Shown: piece after piece, positions 55,744-64,000 of the stretch | Layout of the letters: each line of letters opens with the position of its first letter | Numbering within the stretch: position 1 is the stretch's first letter | From: Streptococcus chenjunshii | GTDB taxonomy: Bacteria; Bacillota; Bacilli; Lactobacillales; Streptococcaceae | NCBI RefSeq assembly: GCF_003086355.1 | Contig: NZ_CP031733.1 | Coordinates: forward strand, 930,001-994,000 | Direction: 5' to 3' | Length of the DNA: 64,000 nucleotides | Translations under genes and position numbers: made by a program | Notes under the pieces: generated by a model | Seen by the model: only the letters and a program-made list of their open reading frames with translations | The model's database searches: none | Told to the model about the DNA's origin: nothing

Positions 55744-56337
55744 TTATTTTCCTCCTTTAATATAGGTTGTTAACATGCTTTCAATATTTTCCCGAATCGC
55801 CTGCTGGTTAAAATTATCGCCAATCGGGCTGTTAATCAGAATAGCAAAACCGGAAATAAAACTCCAAAAGTGAAAGATATTTTCTGTTTCACTCCCTGCT
55901 AACTTTTCTTCCTGCCTCAATTTCAAAACAATAGCTCGGAAGGCGTTGAATCCAGGTAAATCAGTTTCTGTAACAATGTTTCCTTCCTTAATTTTCATAT
56001 AATTGAAAGGATATTTGATAAAGAGTGCTTCAAAAATATAAGGATAAGTCTTGGCAAACGTGACGAAATCGTATCCCATCACAGCTAATTGTTGCCTGGC
56101 AGGAGCGGTGTAATCAATATGTTTTTGCATATTTTGGATACTGAAGTCTGAGAGCTTCGCTAAAACGACCCTTAAATAGCCTTCCTTGCTGCCAAAGTGT
56201 TTATAAGGGGTACCGTGCGTAACACCGCAAAGCTTAGCAACAGTCCGAAGCGATAGCCGGTCAATACCGTGTTTTTTTATCTCTTCAACTCCTGTTTGGA
56301 TAAGCTTTTCCTTTAGTTCTGCTGTATGTCGTTTCAT
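55744..56337 (-). CDS. TetR/AcrR family transcriptional regulator
   Basis: 197 residues. N-terminal HTH in LSLRTVAKLCGVTHGTPYKHF and a C-terminal ligand-binding domain of the TetR_C_33 kind. The ATG at 56337 is preceded by GGAGG; a GTG 12 nt upstream is part of that site. It is in one operon with the oxidoreductase and faces a perfect palindrome at 56378-56400, the probable operator for its own promoter. The ligand is unknown. Confidence 0.85.
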   Translation of the reverse strand: MKRHTAELKEKLIQTGVEEIKKHGIDRLSLRTVAKLCGVTHGTPYKHFGSKEGYLRVVLAKLSDFSIQNMQKHIDYTAPARQQLAVMGYDFVTFAKTYPYIFEALFIKYPFNYMKIKEGNIVTETDLPGFNAFRAIVLKLRQEEKLAGSETENIFHFWSFISGFAILINSPIGDNFNQQAIRENIESMLTTYIKGGK

Positions 56338-56377
56338 CGCTGCCTCCACAAAAGTATATACTGTCTACCTAACAAAT

Positions 56378-56400
56378 AAAAGTATACAGTGTATACTTTT
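56378..56400. promoter_or_regulatory. Palindromic operator between TetR operon and hemW
   Basis: Half-sites AAAAGTATAC and GTATACTTTT, perfect inverted repeats with a 3-nt centre (AGT). A related half-site AAAGTATATACTGT lies at 56351-56364. Position and size fit a TetR dimer site. It may also influence hemW, about 55 nt away. Confidence 0.65.
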
Positions 56401-56453
56401 GTTTGTCAAGAATTTACTGTTCTATTTTATTTGAAAAGTGGTAAAATAAAGTC

Positions 56454-57584
56454 ATGTTAAATAAACCGACTTCTGCCTATGTTCATATTCCCTTTTGTAC
56501 CCAGATTTGCTATTATTGCGATTTTTCAAAGGTTTTTATCAAGAATCAGCCTGTCGATGCCTATCTACAGGCTCTTGTCAGTGAGTTTGACAAGGCAGAG
56601 ATTGAAGAACTGCGGACACTGTATATCGGCGGCGGAACACCTACAGCTATTTCAGCGGAGCAGCTGGATTACCTTTTAACCCATTTGACTCATAACCTCT
56701 GTCTGGATAAGCTGGAAGAATTCACCATCGAAGCCAATCCCGGAGATCTAACCCCCGAAAAAACAGCTGTTTTGGAAAAATCAGCTGTCAACCGTGTGTC
56801 TTTGGGGGTGCAGACATTCAATGACAAGCATCTTAAGCGTATTGGACGCGGCCATAATGAAGAACAGATTTATGAAAGTATCAGCAGCCTGAAAAAAGCA
56901 GGTTTTAATAATATTTCGATTGACTTAATTTATGCCCTTCCGGGACAGACAATAGCAGATGTCAGAGAAAATGTTGCCAAAGCTCTGGCTCTTGATATAC
57001 CTCATCTCAGTCTTTACAGCCTTATTCTGGAGCATCATACGGTTTTTATGAATAAAATGCGCCGCGGCAAGCTCAGTCTGCCAGGAGAAGATACGGAAGC
57101 AGAGATGTTCGAGTATATTATTTCAGAAATGGAAACCAACGGGTTTGAACATTATGAAATTTCAAACTTTACTAAGCCCGGCATGGAAAGCCGTCATAAC
57201 CTCATGTACTGGGATAATGCGGAATATTATGGCTTCGGCGCAGGAGCATCGGGTTATATCAACGGAGTACGCTACCGCAATCGCGGACCGATTCAGCATT
57301 ACCTCACAGGTGTAGCAGATGGCAGTCCGCGGCTGGAAGAGGAAATACTCACTAAAGAAGAGATGATGGAAGAAGAGCTCTTCCTCGGTCTGCGCAAAAA
57401 AGCGGGTGTCTCCATTTCACGATTTGAAGAAAAATTTCATGAAAGTTTTGAAAAGCGGTACGGGCAAATTGTAGAAGAATTAATGGCTGACAGCCTTGTT
57501 CAAATCACTGACGGACGTTTAAGAATGACAAAAAAAGGCCTTTTTTTAGGCGATACTGTTGCAGAAAAATTTATTTTGGAGTGA
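56454..57584 (+). CDS. hemW: Radical SAM protein HemW (haem chaperone, formerly HemN-like)
   Basis: 376 residues. The iron-sulfur cluster motif is CTQICYYCDF (CxxxCxxC plus the F of HemW in place of the extra Cys of HemN), and the SAM glycine motif is IGGGTPTA. Relatives bind and deliver haem and are not coproporphyrinogen oxidases. The role in a streptococcus without haem synthesis is unclear. First gene of a run of six closely packed genes. Confidence 0.9.
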   Translation: MLNKPTSAYVHIPFCTQICYYCDFSKVFIKNQPVDAYLQALVSEFDKAEIEELRTLYIGGGTPTAISAEQLDYLLTHLTHNLCLDKLEEFTIEANPGDLTPEKTAVLEKSAVNRVSLGVQTFNDKHLKRIGRGHNEEQIYESISSLKKAGFNNISIDLIYALPGQTIADVRENVAKALALDIPHLSLYSLILEHHTVFMNKMRRGKLSLPGEDTEAEMFEYIISEMETNGFEHYEISNFTKPGMESRHNLMYWDNAEYYGFGAGASGYINGVRYRNRGPIQHYLTGVADGSPRLEEEILTKEEMMEEELFLGLRKKAGVSISRFEEKFHESFEKRYGQIVEELMADSLVQITDGRLRMTKKGLFLGDTVAEKFILE

Positions 57585-57590
57585 GTAAGT

Positions 57591-58325
57591 ATGGGAAAAA
57601 AATATGCAGTCGATTATCAAGTCCCTTTTTATGAAACGGATGTCAATCATAATGTCAAACTGCCGCATTTGCTGTCTTTAGCCCTGCAGGTATCAGGGCT
57701 TCAGTCCTTATCTTTAGGCGTAAGCGATGATTATATCTTTAAGACCCACCATCTTGTTTGGATTATTACCGAGTATGATATTGAGATTGAGCGTCTGCCA
57801 AAATACGGTGAAAAAATCATTATAGAAACGGAGCCGACGGCCTATAATAAGCTTTTCTGCTACCGTGATTTCACCATTTACGGCGAAAGCGGTGATAAAA
57901 TAGTCGTTATTCACTCGGTCTTTGTCCTTATGGACTATGAGAGCCGGAAAGTTCATCAGGTTGTTGATGATATTGTCGCTGCTTATGATGTCGAAAAAAT
58001 CAAGCGCATCCTGCGCGGCCCCAAATATACAGCATTGGAAAACCCAGAGGAAACAGTTTACCGTGTGCGCTATTTTGATCTTGATTTAAATGGCCATGTC
58101 AATAACAGCAAGTATCTGGAATGGATGTATGATGTCATTGATATTGATTTTCTGCGCCGGCATATCCCGCAAAAAATTAATCTCAAATTTGTTAAAGAAG
58201 TGCATTACGGCAACGATATTATTTCCCGTATCGAAAGGGACGGTCTGATCAGCCGGCACGAAATTATCAGCTCTGATGCTGTCCGTGCCCAAGCGAGAAT
58301 CGAATGGAAAGAAAAGACAGATTGA
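57591..58325 (+). CDS. Acyl-ACP thioesterase (FatA-like)
   Basis: 244 residues, double hotdog fold. FYETDVNHNVKLPHLLSLAL and the second hotdog YFDLDLNGHVNNSKYLEWMYDV carry the Asn/His active-site motif. It frees fatty acids from acyl-carrier protein. Starts 7 nt after hemW. Confidence 0.88.
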   Translation: MGKKYAVDYQVPFYETDVNHNVKLPHLLSLALQVSGLQSLSLGVSDDYIFKTHHLVWIITEYDIEIERLPKYGEKIIIETEPTAYNKLFCYRDFTIYGESGDKIVVIHSVFVLMDYESRKVHQVVDDIVAAYDVEKIKRILRGPKYTALENPEETVYRVRYFDLDLNGHVNNSKYLEWMYDVIDIDFLRRHIPQKINLKFVKEVHYGNDIISRIERDGLISRHEIISSDAVRAQARIEWKEKTD

Positions 58326-58327
58326 GC

Positions 58328-58945
58328 ATGCAAGAGGAGAAATGGCTAAACTGGCTGGCAGAACTGCAGGCTTTAGCTCAGGCCGGACTGGCTTATGGAC
58401 GGGATCCATACGATCTTGAGCGCTTTGCCGCCATTCGGACTTTGGCTGTGCAAATGCTGTCCGACTTAGCTGATTTGCCGGAAGGAAAAGTAAGAGAAGT
58501 TTTTGCTAATGAAAAGGGTTATCAAACACCTAAGATAGATACACGGGCTGCTATTTTCAAAAGCGGGAAAATTCTGTTGGTCCAAGAAAGAGATGGCAAC
58601 TGGACTTTGCCCGGCGGCTGGTGCGATGTGAACCTGTCTGTTGCCGAAAATACGATTAAGGAAGTCAAAGAAGAAGCCGGACTTGATGTGGCTTTTGAAC
58701 GTCTTATTGCCGTTTTAGACCGCAATAAGCATAACAGGCCTGTCTCTGTTCATAAAATTTGCAAAATTTTTTCGCTGTGCTCTGTCAGATCGGGTGTGTT
58801 CACTGAAAACCTTGAGACTGTTGCCAGCGCCTATTTTACAGTGGATAAGCTGCCCAGTTTAGCCGAGGCTAAAACAAATAAAGAACAGATTGCCATGTGT
58901 TTCAAAGCTTATGCCGATGAAAACTGGCAGCCTGTCATTGATTGA
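58328..58945 (+). CDS. NUDIX hydrolase with N-terminal DUF (YjhB-like)
   Basis: 205 residues. A helical N-terminal domain (about 1-60) of the type seen in YjhB-like proteins precedes the NUDIX domain. The NUDIX box runs [20 protein letters not shown], in which the usual first Glu is Leu and the REUXEE arginine is Lys, so it is not a perfect box. Substrate unknown. An ATG 24 nt upstream inside the thioesterase gene is an alternative start. Confidence 0.82.
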   Translation: MQEEKWLNWLAELQALAQAGLAYGRDPYDLERFAAIRTLAVQMLSDLADLPEGKVREVFANEKGYQTPKIDTRAAIFKSGKILLVQERDGNWTLPGGWCDVNLSVAENTIKEVKEEAGLDVAFERLIAVLDRNKHNRPVSVHKICKIFSLCSVRSGVFTENLETVASAYFTVDKLPSLAEAKTNKEQIAMCFKAYADENWQPVID

Positions 58946-58962
58946 GAAAGGGAATAAAAAAT

Positions 58963-59736
58963 ATGACTTATAAAGGCTATCTGATTGACCTCGACGGGAC
59001 AGTCTACAAAGGGAAAGAGCGCATTCCTGCAGGCGAGCGTTTTGTCAGCAGACTTCAGGAAAGAAATCTTCCTTATATTCTTGTTACCAACAACACTACC
59101 CGTACGCCGGAGATGGTTCAAAAAATGCTGGCAGAACAGTTTCATGTGAAAACACCGCTGCACACTATCTATACTGCTACTATGGCGACCATTGACTATA
59201 TGAACGATATGAAGCGGGGGAAAACAGCCTATGTGATCGGCGAAGCAGGTCTTAAAACGGCTATCAGTCAGGCCGGTTATATCGAAGAAAAGGAACATCC
59301 AGCCTATGTTGTTGTCGGGCTGGACAGCGATTTAACATATGAAAAACTGACAGCAGCCACTTTGGCTATCCAAAAAGGAGCACTTTTTATCGGAACAAAT
59401 CCGGACTTAAATATTCCGACAGAACGCGGCCTTCTGCCTGGAGCAGGAGCCATCAGTAAACTTCTGGAAGCTGCCACACGTGTACAGCCTGTCTTTATTG
59501 GCAAGCCAAATGCCATCATTATGAACAAGGCACTTGATATTTTGAATGTTAAGCGCCATGAAGCGATTATGGTTGGGGATAATTATCAAACAGATATTAT
59601 GGCTGGCATTCAAAATGATATTGCAACACTGCTGGTGACAACCGGTTTTACCAAGGCAGAAGAAGTAGCGGATCTCCCTGTCCAACCGGATCATGTACTG
59701 GCCAGTTTAGATGAGTGGGATTTCGATGAAAAATAA
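58963..59736 (+). CDS. HAD-IIA family phosphatase (NagD-like)
   Basis: 257 residues. The HAD nucleophile motif is [11 protein letters not shown]; motif II is VTNNTTRTP; the acidic motif is [14 protein letters not shown]. Family TIGR01457, related to NagD; probably a sugar or nucleotide phosphatase. ATG 58963 follows AAAGGGA; ends 11 nt inside the next gene. Confidence 0.88.
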   Translation: MTYKGYLIDLDGTVYKGKERIPAGERFVSRLQERNLPYILVTNNTTRTPEMVQKMLAEQFHVKTPLHTIYTATMATIDYMNDMKRGKTAYVIGEAGLKTAISQAGYIEEKEHPAYVVVGLDSDLTYEKLTAATLAIQKGALFIGTNPDLNIPTERGLLPGAGAISKLLEAATRVQPVFIGKPNAIIMNKALDILNVKRHEAIMVGDNYQTDIMAGIQNDIATLLVTTGFTKAEEVADLPVQPDHVLASLDEWDFDEK

Positions 59737-60376
59737 GCTTTGGTTTTTAACAACTTGGCTTTGGCTTTTGACCTTAGCTATTTTGACAACGATTTATCTG
59801 GTTTGGCTTTTTTACCCTTTAGAAGTAGGCTGGCTGGATTTAGAAAATACGGTCCATCTCAGCCAAAAAACGATTGTTCATAATTTTAATATTTTGCTGG
59901 ATTATCTGACCAATCCTTTAAGAACCCATTTAACTATGCCGGCATTTCCTTCATCGGACAGCGGGCTCAAGCACTTTCGCGATGTCAAGTTTTTATTCCA
60001 TACTGCACAAGCTCTTTTTCTTATTCTGGCTCTTCCCGGCTGGCGGTTTTTCAGGCAGGCAGGTAGGGAAAAATCTTTCTTTTTATATGAAAGATGGTTC
60101 ATGGGCGCCGCCCTTTTGCCGCTCTTAATAGCGGCTGCGGCTTTTTTCATCGGATTTGACAGCTTTTTTATCCTTTTTCATCAGGCTCTCTTTCCGGGGG
60201 ATTCAACTTGGCTGTTCGATCCCGCGGCAGATCCTGTCATTTGGATTCTGCCGCAAGATTTCTTTATGCACTGCTTCATTCTCTTTTTTGTCCTTTATGA
60301 AGGCTTGATGATCAGTTTAGCAAGGATAAGCAGAAAGCAGACAGCACAGCGCAGGCAAAAAAAGGAGGTCCAATGA
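59726..60376 (+). CDS. TIGR01906 family integral membrane protein
   Basis: 216 residues, four or five hydrophobic segments. It matches the TIGR01906 family of Lactobacillales membrane proteins of unknown role (HFRDVKFLF motif). It overlaps the phosphatase gene by 11 nt and is overlapped by the next small gene by 4 nt. Confidence 0.8.
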   Translation: MKNKLWFLTTWLWLLTLAILTTIYLVWLFYPLEVGWLDLENTVHLSQKTIVHNFNILLDYLTNPLRTHLTMPAFPSSDSGLKHFRDVKFLFHTAQALFLILALPGWRFFRQAGREKSFFLYERWFMGAALLPLLIAAAAFFIGFDSFFILFHQALFPGDSTWLFDPAADPVIWILPQDFFMHCFILFFVLYEGLMISLARISRKQTAQRRQKKEVQ

Positions 60377-60543
60377 CAATCGCTTGGTATTATTGGCTGA
60401 TTTTTGCTTTATCCTGGCTCTTTGCTGTTGTTTTTTGGATAAAATCAAGCTTTATAGCAAATAAAAGAATGAAAACCATTTTCATTATCTGCGGTTTTCT
60501 CGCCTTCTTCCTGCCCTTTTTCTGGGGCTGGCTTCTGAGCTAA
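60373..60543 (+). CDS. Small membrane protein
   Basis: 56 codons, ATG overlapping the preceding stop (ATGA) and AAAGGAGG just upstream, so translation is well supported. [20 protein letters not shown] and CGFLAFFLPFFWGWLL are two membrane helices. It is the last gene of the operon; no function known. Confidence 0.75.
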   Translation: MTIAWYYWLIFALSWLFAVVFWIKSSFIANKRMKTIFIICGFLAFFLPFFWGWLLS

Positions 60544-60724
60544 AATAAACCGAAATCCAGCCGCAGCAGATAACAAAAGAATTATCTGCACCTTCCCTCA
60601 GCCAAGAGCCGTTTTGCTCTCAACCTCCTACAACTAAGAGTCCCTCCTGCATAAATAAGCACACCGCAAGGAACTCCTTTTTACAGTCTGTCCTCCTCCA
60701 GGTGCTGTTAAGACTGTTTCTATC
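60544..60724. other. Intergenic DNA without a gene
   Basis: Nothing recognisable between the small membrane protein and the terminator. Confidence 0.4.
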
Positions 60725-60766
60725 ACTCAAAAAAGCAACGAATACAATATCGTTGCTTTTTTGAGT
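60725..60766. terminator. Bidirectional terminator of the hemW operon
   Basis: ACTCAAAAAAGCAACGA pairs perfectly with TCGTTGCTTTTTTGAGT over an 8-nt loop; T and A tracts on both sides. Confidence 0.88.
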
Positions 60767-60821
60767 TGGTATGATACTGCTCTAGATTTTAAACAAACCT
60801 AATCTGTCAATGAAATTACGG

Positions 60822-60859
60822 AAAAAAGCAAATATTTTTTTGAAAACGTTTGCTTTTTT
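60822..60859. terminator. Second bidirectional terminator-like hairpin
   Basis: AAAAAAGCAAA/TTTGCTTTTTT, 11-bp stem. TGAAAACGTTTGC in the loop and right arm resembles a CcpA site, but the second half-site is poor. Confidence 0.6.
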
Positions 60860-60920
60860 GGGAGGAAAGAGTAAAATAGTTGATATAAGTTAACGGCTTA
60901 AGTAAAATTATAAGCCTAAT

Positions 60921-61024
60921 AAAAAAGCACCCGAATCAGGTGCGCATTACTAAATAATGGATAAACCATATTTTAACTCAAAAGATAAATTCTTTTGGCT
61001 GTGTTGTTTCGAATGATTCCAACG
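60921..61024 (-). ncRNA. tracrRNA of the type II-A system, with an inserted hairpin
   Basis: On the minus strand, upstream of cas9. In order of transcription: anti-repeat (61022-60998), whose complement GCTGTGTTGTTTCGAATG matches the CRISPR3-type repeat; a 7-bp hairpin CAAAAGA/TCTTTTG (60997-60979); AGTTAAAAT (60978-60970), the lower stem; the nexus region ATGGTTTATCCATTAT; and the terminator hairpin GCACC/GGTGC with T6 (60943-60921). Apart from the hairpin the order is that of the S. pyogenes tracrRNA. The matching repeat array is not in this window. Confidence 0.85.
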
Positions 61025-61029
61025 GATTT

Positions 61030-61058
61030 AATATAGCAAAAATATCGTAAAAAATCAA
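61030..61058 (-). promoter_or_regulatory. Promoter of tracrRNA
   Basis: On the minus strand: TTGATT, 17-nt spacer, TATATT. Transcription would start near 61023, giving a short tracrRNA of about 90-100 nt. Confidence 0.65.
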
Positions 61059-61073
61059 GAGTAGGAGAGTCTT

Positions 61074-64000
61074 ATGGCAAAATTTAACAAAAAATATTCA
61101 ATCGGATTAGATATTGGAGTGGCTTCAGTTGGTTATGCTGTTGTAACAGAAGATCATAAAGTACCTGCTTTCAAATTTAAAGTTCTAGGCGATACTGATA
61201 AAAAGAAAATTAAAAAGAATTTGATAGGTTCTGTAACTTTTGAGTCTGCTAAACCAGCACAAGATACTAGAAAGTTTAGAAGTGATAGTAGACGTACCGA
61301 AAGACGAGAAAATCGTATTCTATATTTGAGAACTATCTTTAAAGATGAAATTGATAAAGTAGATAAAAACTTTTTTCATCGCTTGGATGAAACATTTAGA
61401 GTTTTAGACGATAAGAGTAAAGATATTAAAATTAAACACCCATTTTTTGGAAAGAAGAATTTAGAGCAAGCGTATCATAAAAAGTATCCAACAATTTATC
61501 ATTTACGTAAAGCCCTAGCTGATGCAGATGGAAGCGCTCCTGTAGCTGATATTCGAGAAATATACATGGCTTTGTCACATATTTTAAAATATAGAGGACA
61601 TTTTTTAATAACTGGTAAGGTTAATCCTAATCATGTTGACATACAAAATAGTTGGAAGGAATTTTTAGAATCTTGTCAAGAAGAATTTGAAATGGAAATT
61701 CAAGAAGGAAGTGAGGAAATTTATAAAATTTTTAAAGAAGCATATAGTAGAAAAGATAAAGTAAAGAAGATATTATCTTATTTTCCAAAAGAGAAAGCTA
61801 AGAAAGAAAAAAGTGTTTTTAAACAGTTACTACAAATGTTATTAGGGTTAAAGACGAAATTTAAGGACTGTTTTGATTTGGAGGAAGAACCTGATTTAGA
61901 TTTTTCTAAAGAAAATTATGATGAAAATTTAGAACTTCTGCTGGAAACTTTAGACGAAGATTTCTCTGATGTTTTTGCAAAGTTAAAGGCTCTGCGTGAT
62001 ACTTTGTTGCTATCTGATATGTTAACTTATGAAGGAGCAACTCATGCACGATTTTCTGCAACAATGATAGAAAGGTATGAAGAACACCGTAAAGATTTGC
62101 AGCGGTTAAAAGCTTTTTTCAGAAAAAACTTATCAAAGCAAGACTATCTTGATATGTTTGGGCAGAAAGTTGACGGCAAATTTGAATTTGATAAGAAAAT
62201 TAAAAGCTATGCTAGCTATATTTCAAATCAAATGGAGTTATCTGATGAAGACAAAAAGAAGAATAAATCAAATCGACAACATTTCTATGATTATCTAGGA
62301 AGTAAAATTTCTGATATAAAGGGGTCAGAATATTTCTTAGAAAAAATCGAAGCTGGGACTTTTCTTAGAAAATTGCGTACATCTGATAACGGTGCAATTC
62401 CAAATCAAATTCATGAATATGAATTTAAAGCAATTATTGATAGACATGGAAAAGATTATCCATTTTTGTTAGAAAATAAAGAGAAGTTGATATCTATTTT
62501 GACATTTAGAATCCCATATTTTGTTGGCCCATTATCAAAAGGTAATAGTAGCCGATTTGGTTGGGTTCAGCGAAAAGAACATCCAGAGATTTTAGACAAT
62601 GATGACATTGATACAAAAAATGGAAATATTAGGCCATGGAATTATGATAGATTAATTGATATGGACGCAACTAGAGATGAGTTCATCAATAACCTTATTG
62701 GAAATGATGTCGTTCTACTGAATGAAAAAGTTTTGCCTAAACGTAGTTTAGTATATGAAGAGGTAATGCTCCAAAATGAATTAACACGAGTCAAGTATAA
62801 GGACAAAACAGGGAGATCTAATTACTTAGATGCTGAATCAAGGAAACAAATCATTGGCGATTTATTTAAGACTAATAGTAAGCGTATTAGTTCACAAGAT
62901 TTACTTGATTATCTACAAAAGTACACTAATTTAAATGCTGTTGAGATTATTGCTGGTATTGAAAAAGGGAAATCTTTTAATGCTGTTTTGAAAACTTATA
63001 ATGACTTTAAAACGATTTTTTCAAGAGATTTTTTAGATAATGAGGAGCATCAAAAAGAATTGGAAGAAATCATTAAGGTTATCACGGTTTTTGATGATAA
63101 AAAATCCATCAAAGATTACCTTGAAAAATATTTTGGTAATCTAGATTTCTTAAATGAAGAGCAAATTAATCAGCTTTCCAAATTACGGTATACAGGATGG
63201 GGAAGGTACTCTGCGAAACTTCTATTAGAGATTCGTGATGATGACACAGGTTTTAACTTGTTACAATTTATCCGAAATGACGATAGAAATCGGAATTTAT
63301 TACAACTTATTTCTGATGGTGAGCTTTCTTTTGATCAAAAAATAAAACATATTCAATCTGAAAAATTAGCTGAAGATGATGTATTTGAAGAAATTAAGAA
63401 ACTAGCAGGTAGCCCGGCGCTAAAACGTGGTATATTAAATAGTATTAAAATTGTAGATGAGTTGGTTAAATTTATAGGTTATCCACCTCAAAATATTGTG
63501 ATTGAAATGGCTCGTGAAAACATGACAACTGAGGAAGGAAAAAGAAAATCAAAGTCACGTAAAGATAAATTAGAAGCAGTATTGAAAAAAACTGAAAATG
63601 ACTTATTGATAGGAAGTGGTAAAGATAAAAAGTTACCATTTTCAAATGAACAGCTACAATCTGATAAGTTATACTTGTTTTGTCTACAAAAAGCGAAAGA
63701 CATGTACTCTTTAGATGAATCAGGAAATCCTGAGCCCCTATATTTAAATCAATTAGATGAGTATGAAGTAGATCATATTATCCCTTATAGCTATTTACCG
63801 ATTGATTCCATTGATAATAAAGTTTTGACACGTCGTTCTAATAACCAATCTAAATTGGACAATATACCAGATAAAAAAACAGTTTTTGAAATGAAATCAT
63901 TTTGGGAACAACTTTACGAGGATAAACTGATTTCTCAAGTTAAATTTCAGCGTTTAACAACCAGTGAGCGAACCCCTGACGGTGTTTTGACTGAGGATAT
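61074..64000 (+). CDS. cas9: Cas9 endonuclease, type II-A (3' end outside window)
   Basis: Open from ATG 61074 (after AGGAGA) to the window edge, 975 codons visible. RuvC-I: YSIGLDIGVASVGYAVV with the catalytic Asp at 13; bridge helix RKFRSDSRRTERRENRILYL; REC lobe; RuvC-II: IVIEMAREN with Glu811; HNH: YEVDHIIPYSYLPIDSIDNK with His901. S. pyogenes Cas9 has these at 10, 762 and 840, so this protein has about 50-60 extra residues before the HNH domain. NLIG, LKYRGHFLI, KQRT-like LRKLRTSDNG and FRIPYFVGPL are shared with S. pyogenes Cas9, but overall it is divergent. No stop or frameshift was seen. Confidence 0.96.
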   Translation, partial: MAKFNKKYSIGLDIGVASVGYAVVTEDHKVPAFKFKVLGDTDKKKIKKNLIGSVTFESAKPAQDTRKFRSDSRRTERRENRILYLRTIFKDEIDKVDKNFFHRLDETFRVLDDKSKDIKIKHPFFGKKNLEQAYHKKYPTIYHLRKALADADGSAPVADIREIYMALSHILKYRGHFLITGKVNPNHVDIQNSWKEFLESCQEEFEMEIQEGSEEIYKIFKEAYSRKDKVKKILSYFPKEKAKKEKSVFKQLLQMLLGLKTKFKDCFDLEEEPDLDFSKENYDENLELLLETLDEDFSDVFAKLKALRDTLLLSDMLTYEGATHARFSATMIERYEEHRKDLQRLKAFFRKNLSKQDYLDMFGQKVDGKFEFDKKIKSYASYISNQMELSDEDKKKNKSNRQHFYDYLGSKISDIKGSEYFLEKIEAGTFLRKLRTSDNGAIPNQIHEYEFKAIIDRHGKDYPFLLENKEKLISILTFRIPYFVGPLSKGNSSRFGWVQRKEHPEILDNDDIDTKNGNIRPWNYDRLIDMDATRDEFINNLIGNDVVLLNEKVLPKRSLVYEEVMLQNELTRVKYKDKTGRSNYLDAESRKQIIGDLFKTNSKRISSQDLLDYLQKYTNLNAVEIIAGIEKGKSFNAVLKTYNDFKTIFSRDFLDNEEHQKELEEIIKVITVFDDKKSIKDYLEKYFGNLDFLNEEQINQLSKLRYTGWGRYSAKLLLEIRDDDTGFNLLQFIRNDDRNRNLLQLISDGELSFDQKIKHIQSEKLAEDDVFEEIKKLAGSPALKRGILNSIKIVDELVKFIGYPPQNIVIEMARENMTTEEGKRKSKSRKDKLEAVLKKTENDLLIGSGKDKKLPFSNEQLQSDKLYLFCLQKAKDMYSLDESGNPEPLYLNQLDEYEVDHIIPYSYLPIDSIDNKVLTRRSNNQSKLDNIPDKKTVFEMKSFWEQLYEDKLISQVKFQRLTTSERTPDGVLTED

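Noticed and set aside
60841..60854. CcpA (cre) site TGAAAACGTTTGCT.
   Set aside because: First half fits the consensus but the last positions do not, and it is part of a symmetric terminator stem that explains it fully.
60544..61073. Type II-A repeat array near cas9.
   Set aside because: Only one partial match to the repeat (the tracrRNA anti-repeat) is present; the array must be beyond the window, after cas9 and the adaptation genes.

Overview
The window is low-to-moderate GC Firmicute DNA. Its gene content points to the genus Streptococcus, and the mix of genes fits the mutans or related oral groups: AlsS/AldC, CdaA-CdaR-GlmM, MurT-GatD, RNase J2 with a degenerate metal site, an LXG toxin module, a type I-E repeat close to the S. 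thermophilus CRISPR4 repeat, and a CRISPR3-like type II-A anti-repeat. The species cannot be fixed from sequence reading alone.

Layout. 1-5.6 kb: NUDIX tail, a PerM-like permease with a TPR protein, and the acetoin pathway (alsS, aldC). 5.6-13.8 kb: rqcH on the minus strand, a tryptophan-type ABC transporter (trpXYZ) behind a Trp-containing leader peptide and two copies of a modular intergenic repeat, then a MacB-like ABC exporter. 13.9-15.8 kb: a damaged IS3-family element sitting in the loop of a palindromic intergenic repeat. 16-20.1 kb: RNase J2, an esterase, a lipoprotein and a membrane-anchored metalloprotease. 20.2-25.7 kb: an orphan type VII secretion island with two small helical partners (the second frameshifted), an LXG toxin, its probable lipoprotein immunity gene, and two further toxin-tail/immunity cassettes in decay. 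No secretion machinery genes are present. 25.8-27.7 kb: an ABC-F ATPase. 27.9-29.3 kb: an ISL3-family element with a perfect 8-bp target duplication but a frameshifted transposase. 29.5-36.3 kb: pyruvate dehydrogenase E1alpha, E1beta, E2 and E3, then a lipoate ligase that would load their lipoyl domains. 36.7-43.5 kb: a Wzy-like polymerase, murT-gatD (peptidoglycan amidation, minus strand) and cdaA-cdaR-glmM.

44.5-54.9 kb: a complete type I-E CRISPR-Cas locus (cas3, cse1, cse2, cas7, cas5, cas6e, cas1, cas2 fused to a DnaQ exonuclease) with a 14-repeat array. Directly repeated remnants of ISL3-family ends lie on both sides of it. 55.2-56.4 kb: an oxidoreductase with a TetR regulator and a palindromic operator. 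56.4-60.5 kb: a housekeeping operon (hemW, acyl-ACP thioesterase, NUDIX, HAD phosphatase, two membrane proteins). 60.9-64 kb: the start of a type II-A system, with an antisense tracrRNA gene and a cas9 that runs off the window.

The most unusual item is the tracrRNA. Its anti-repeat resembles the S. thermophilus CRISPR3 repeat, but a perfect 7-bp hairpin is inserted exactly where the repeat:anti-repeat bulge should be. Other points of interest are the toxin-tail/immunity cassette array, a BOX-like modular repeat placed just before start codons, the Trp leader region, and the CRISPR locus bracketed by insertion-sequence ends.
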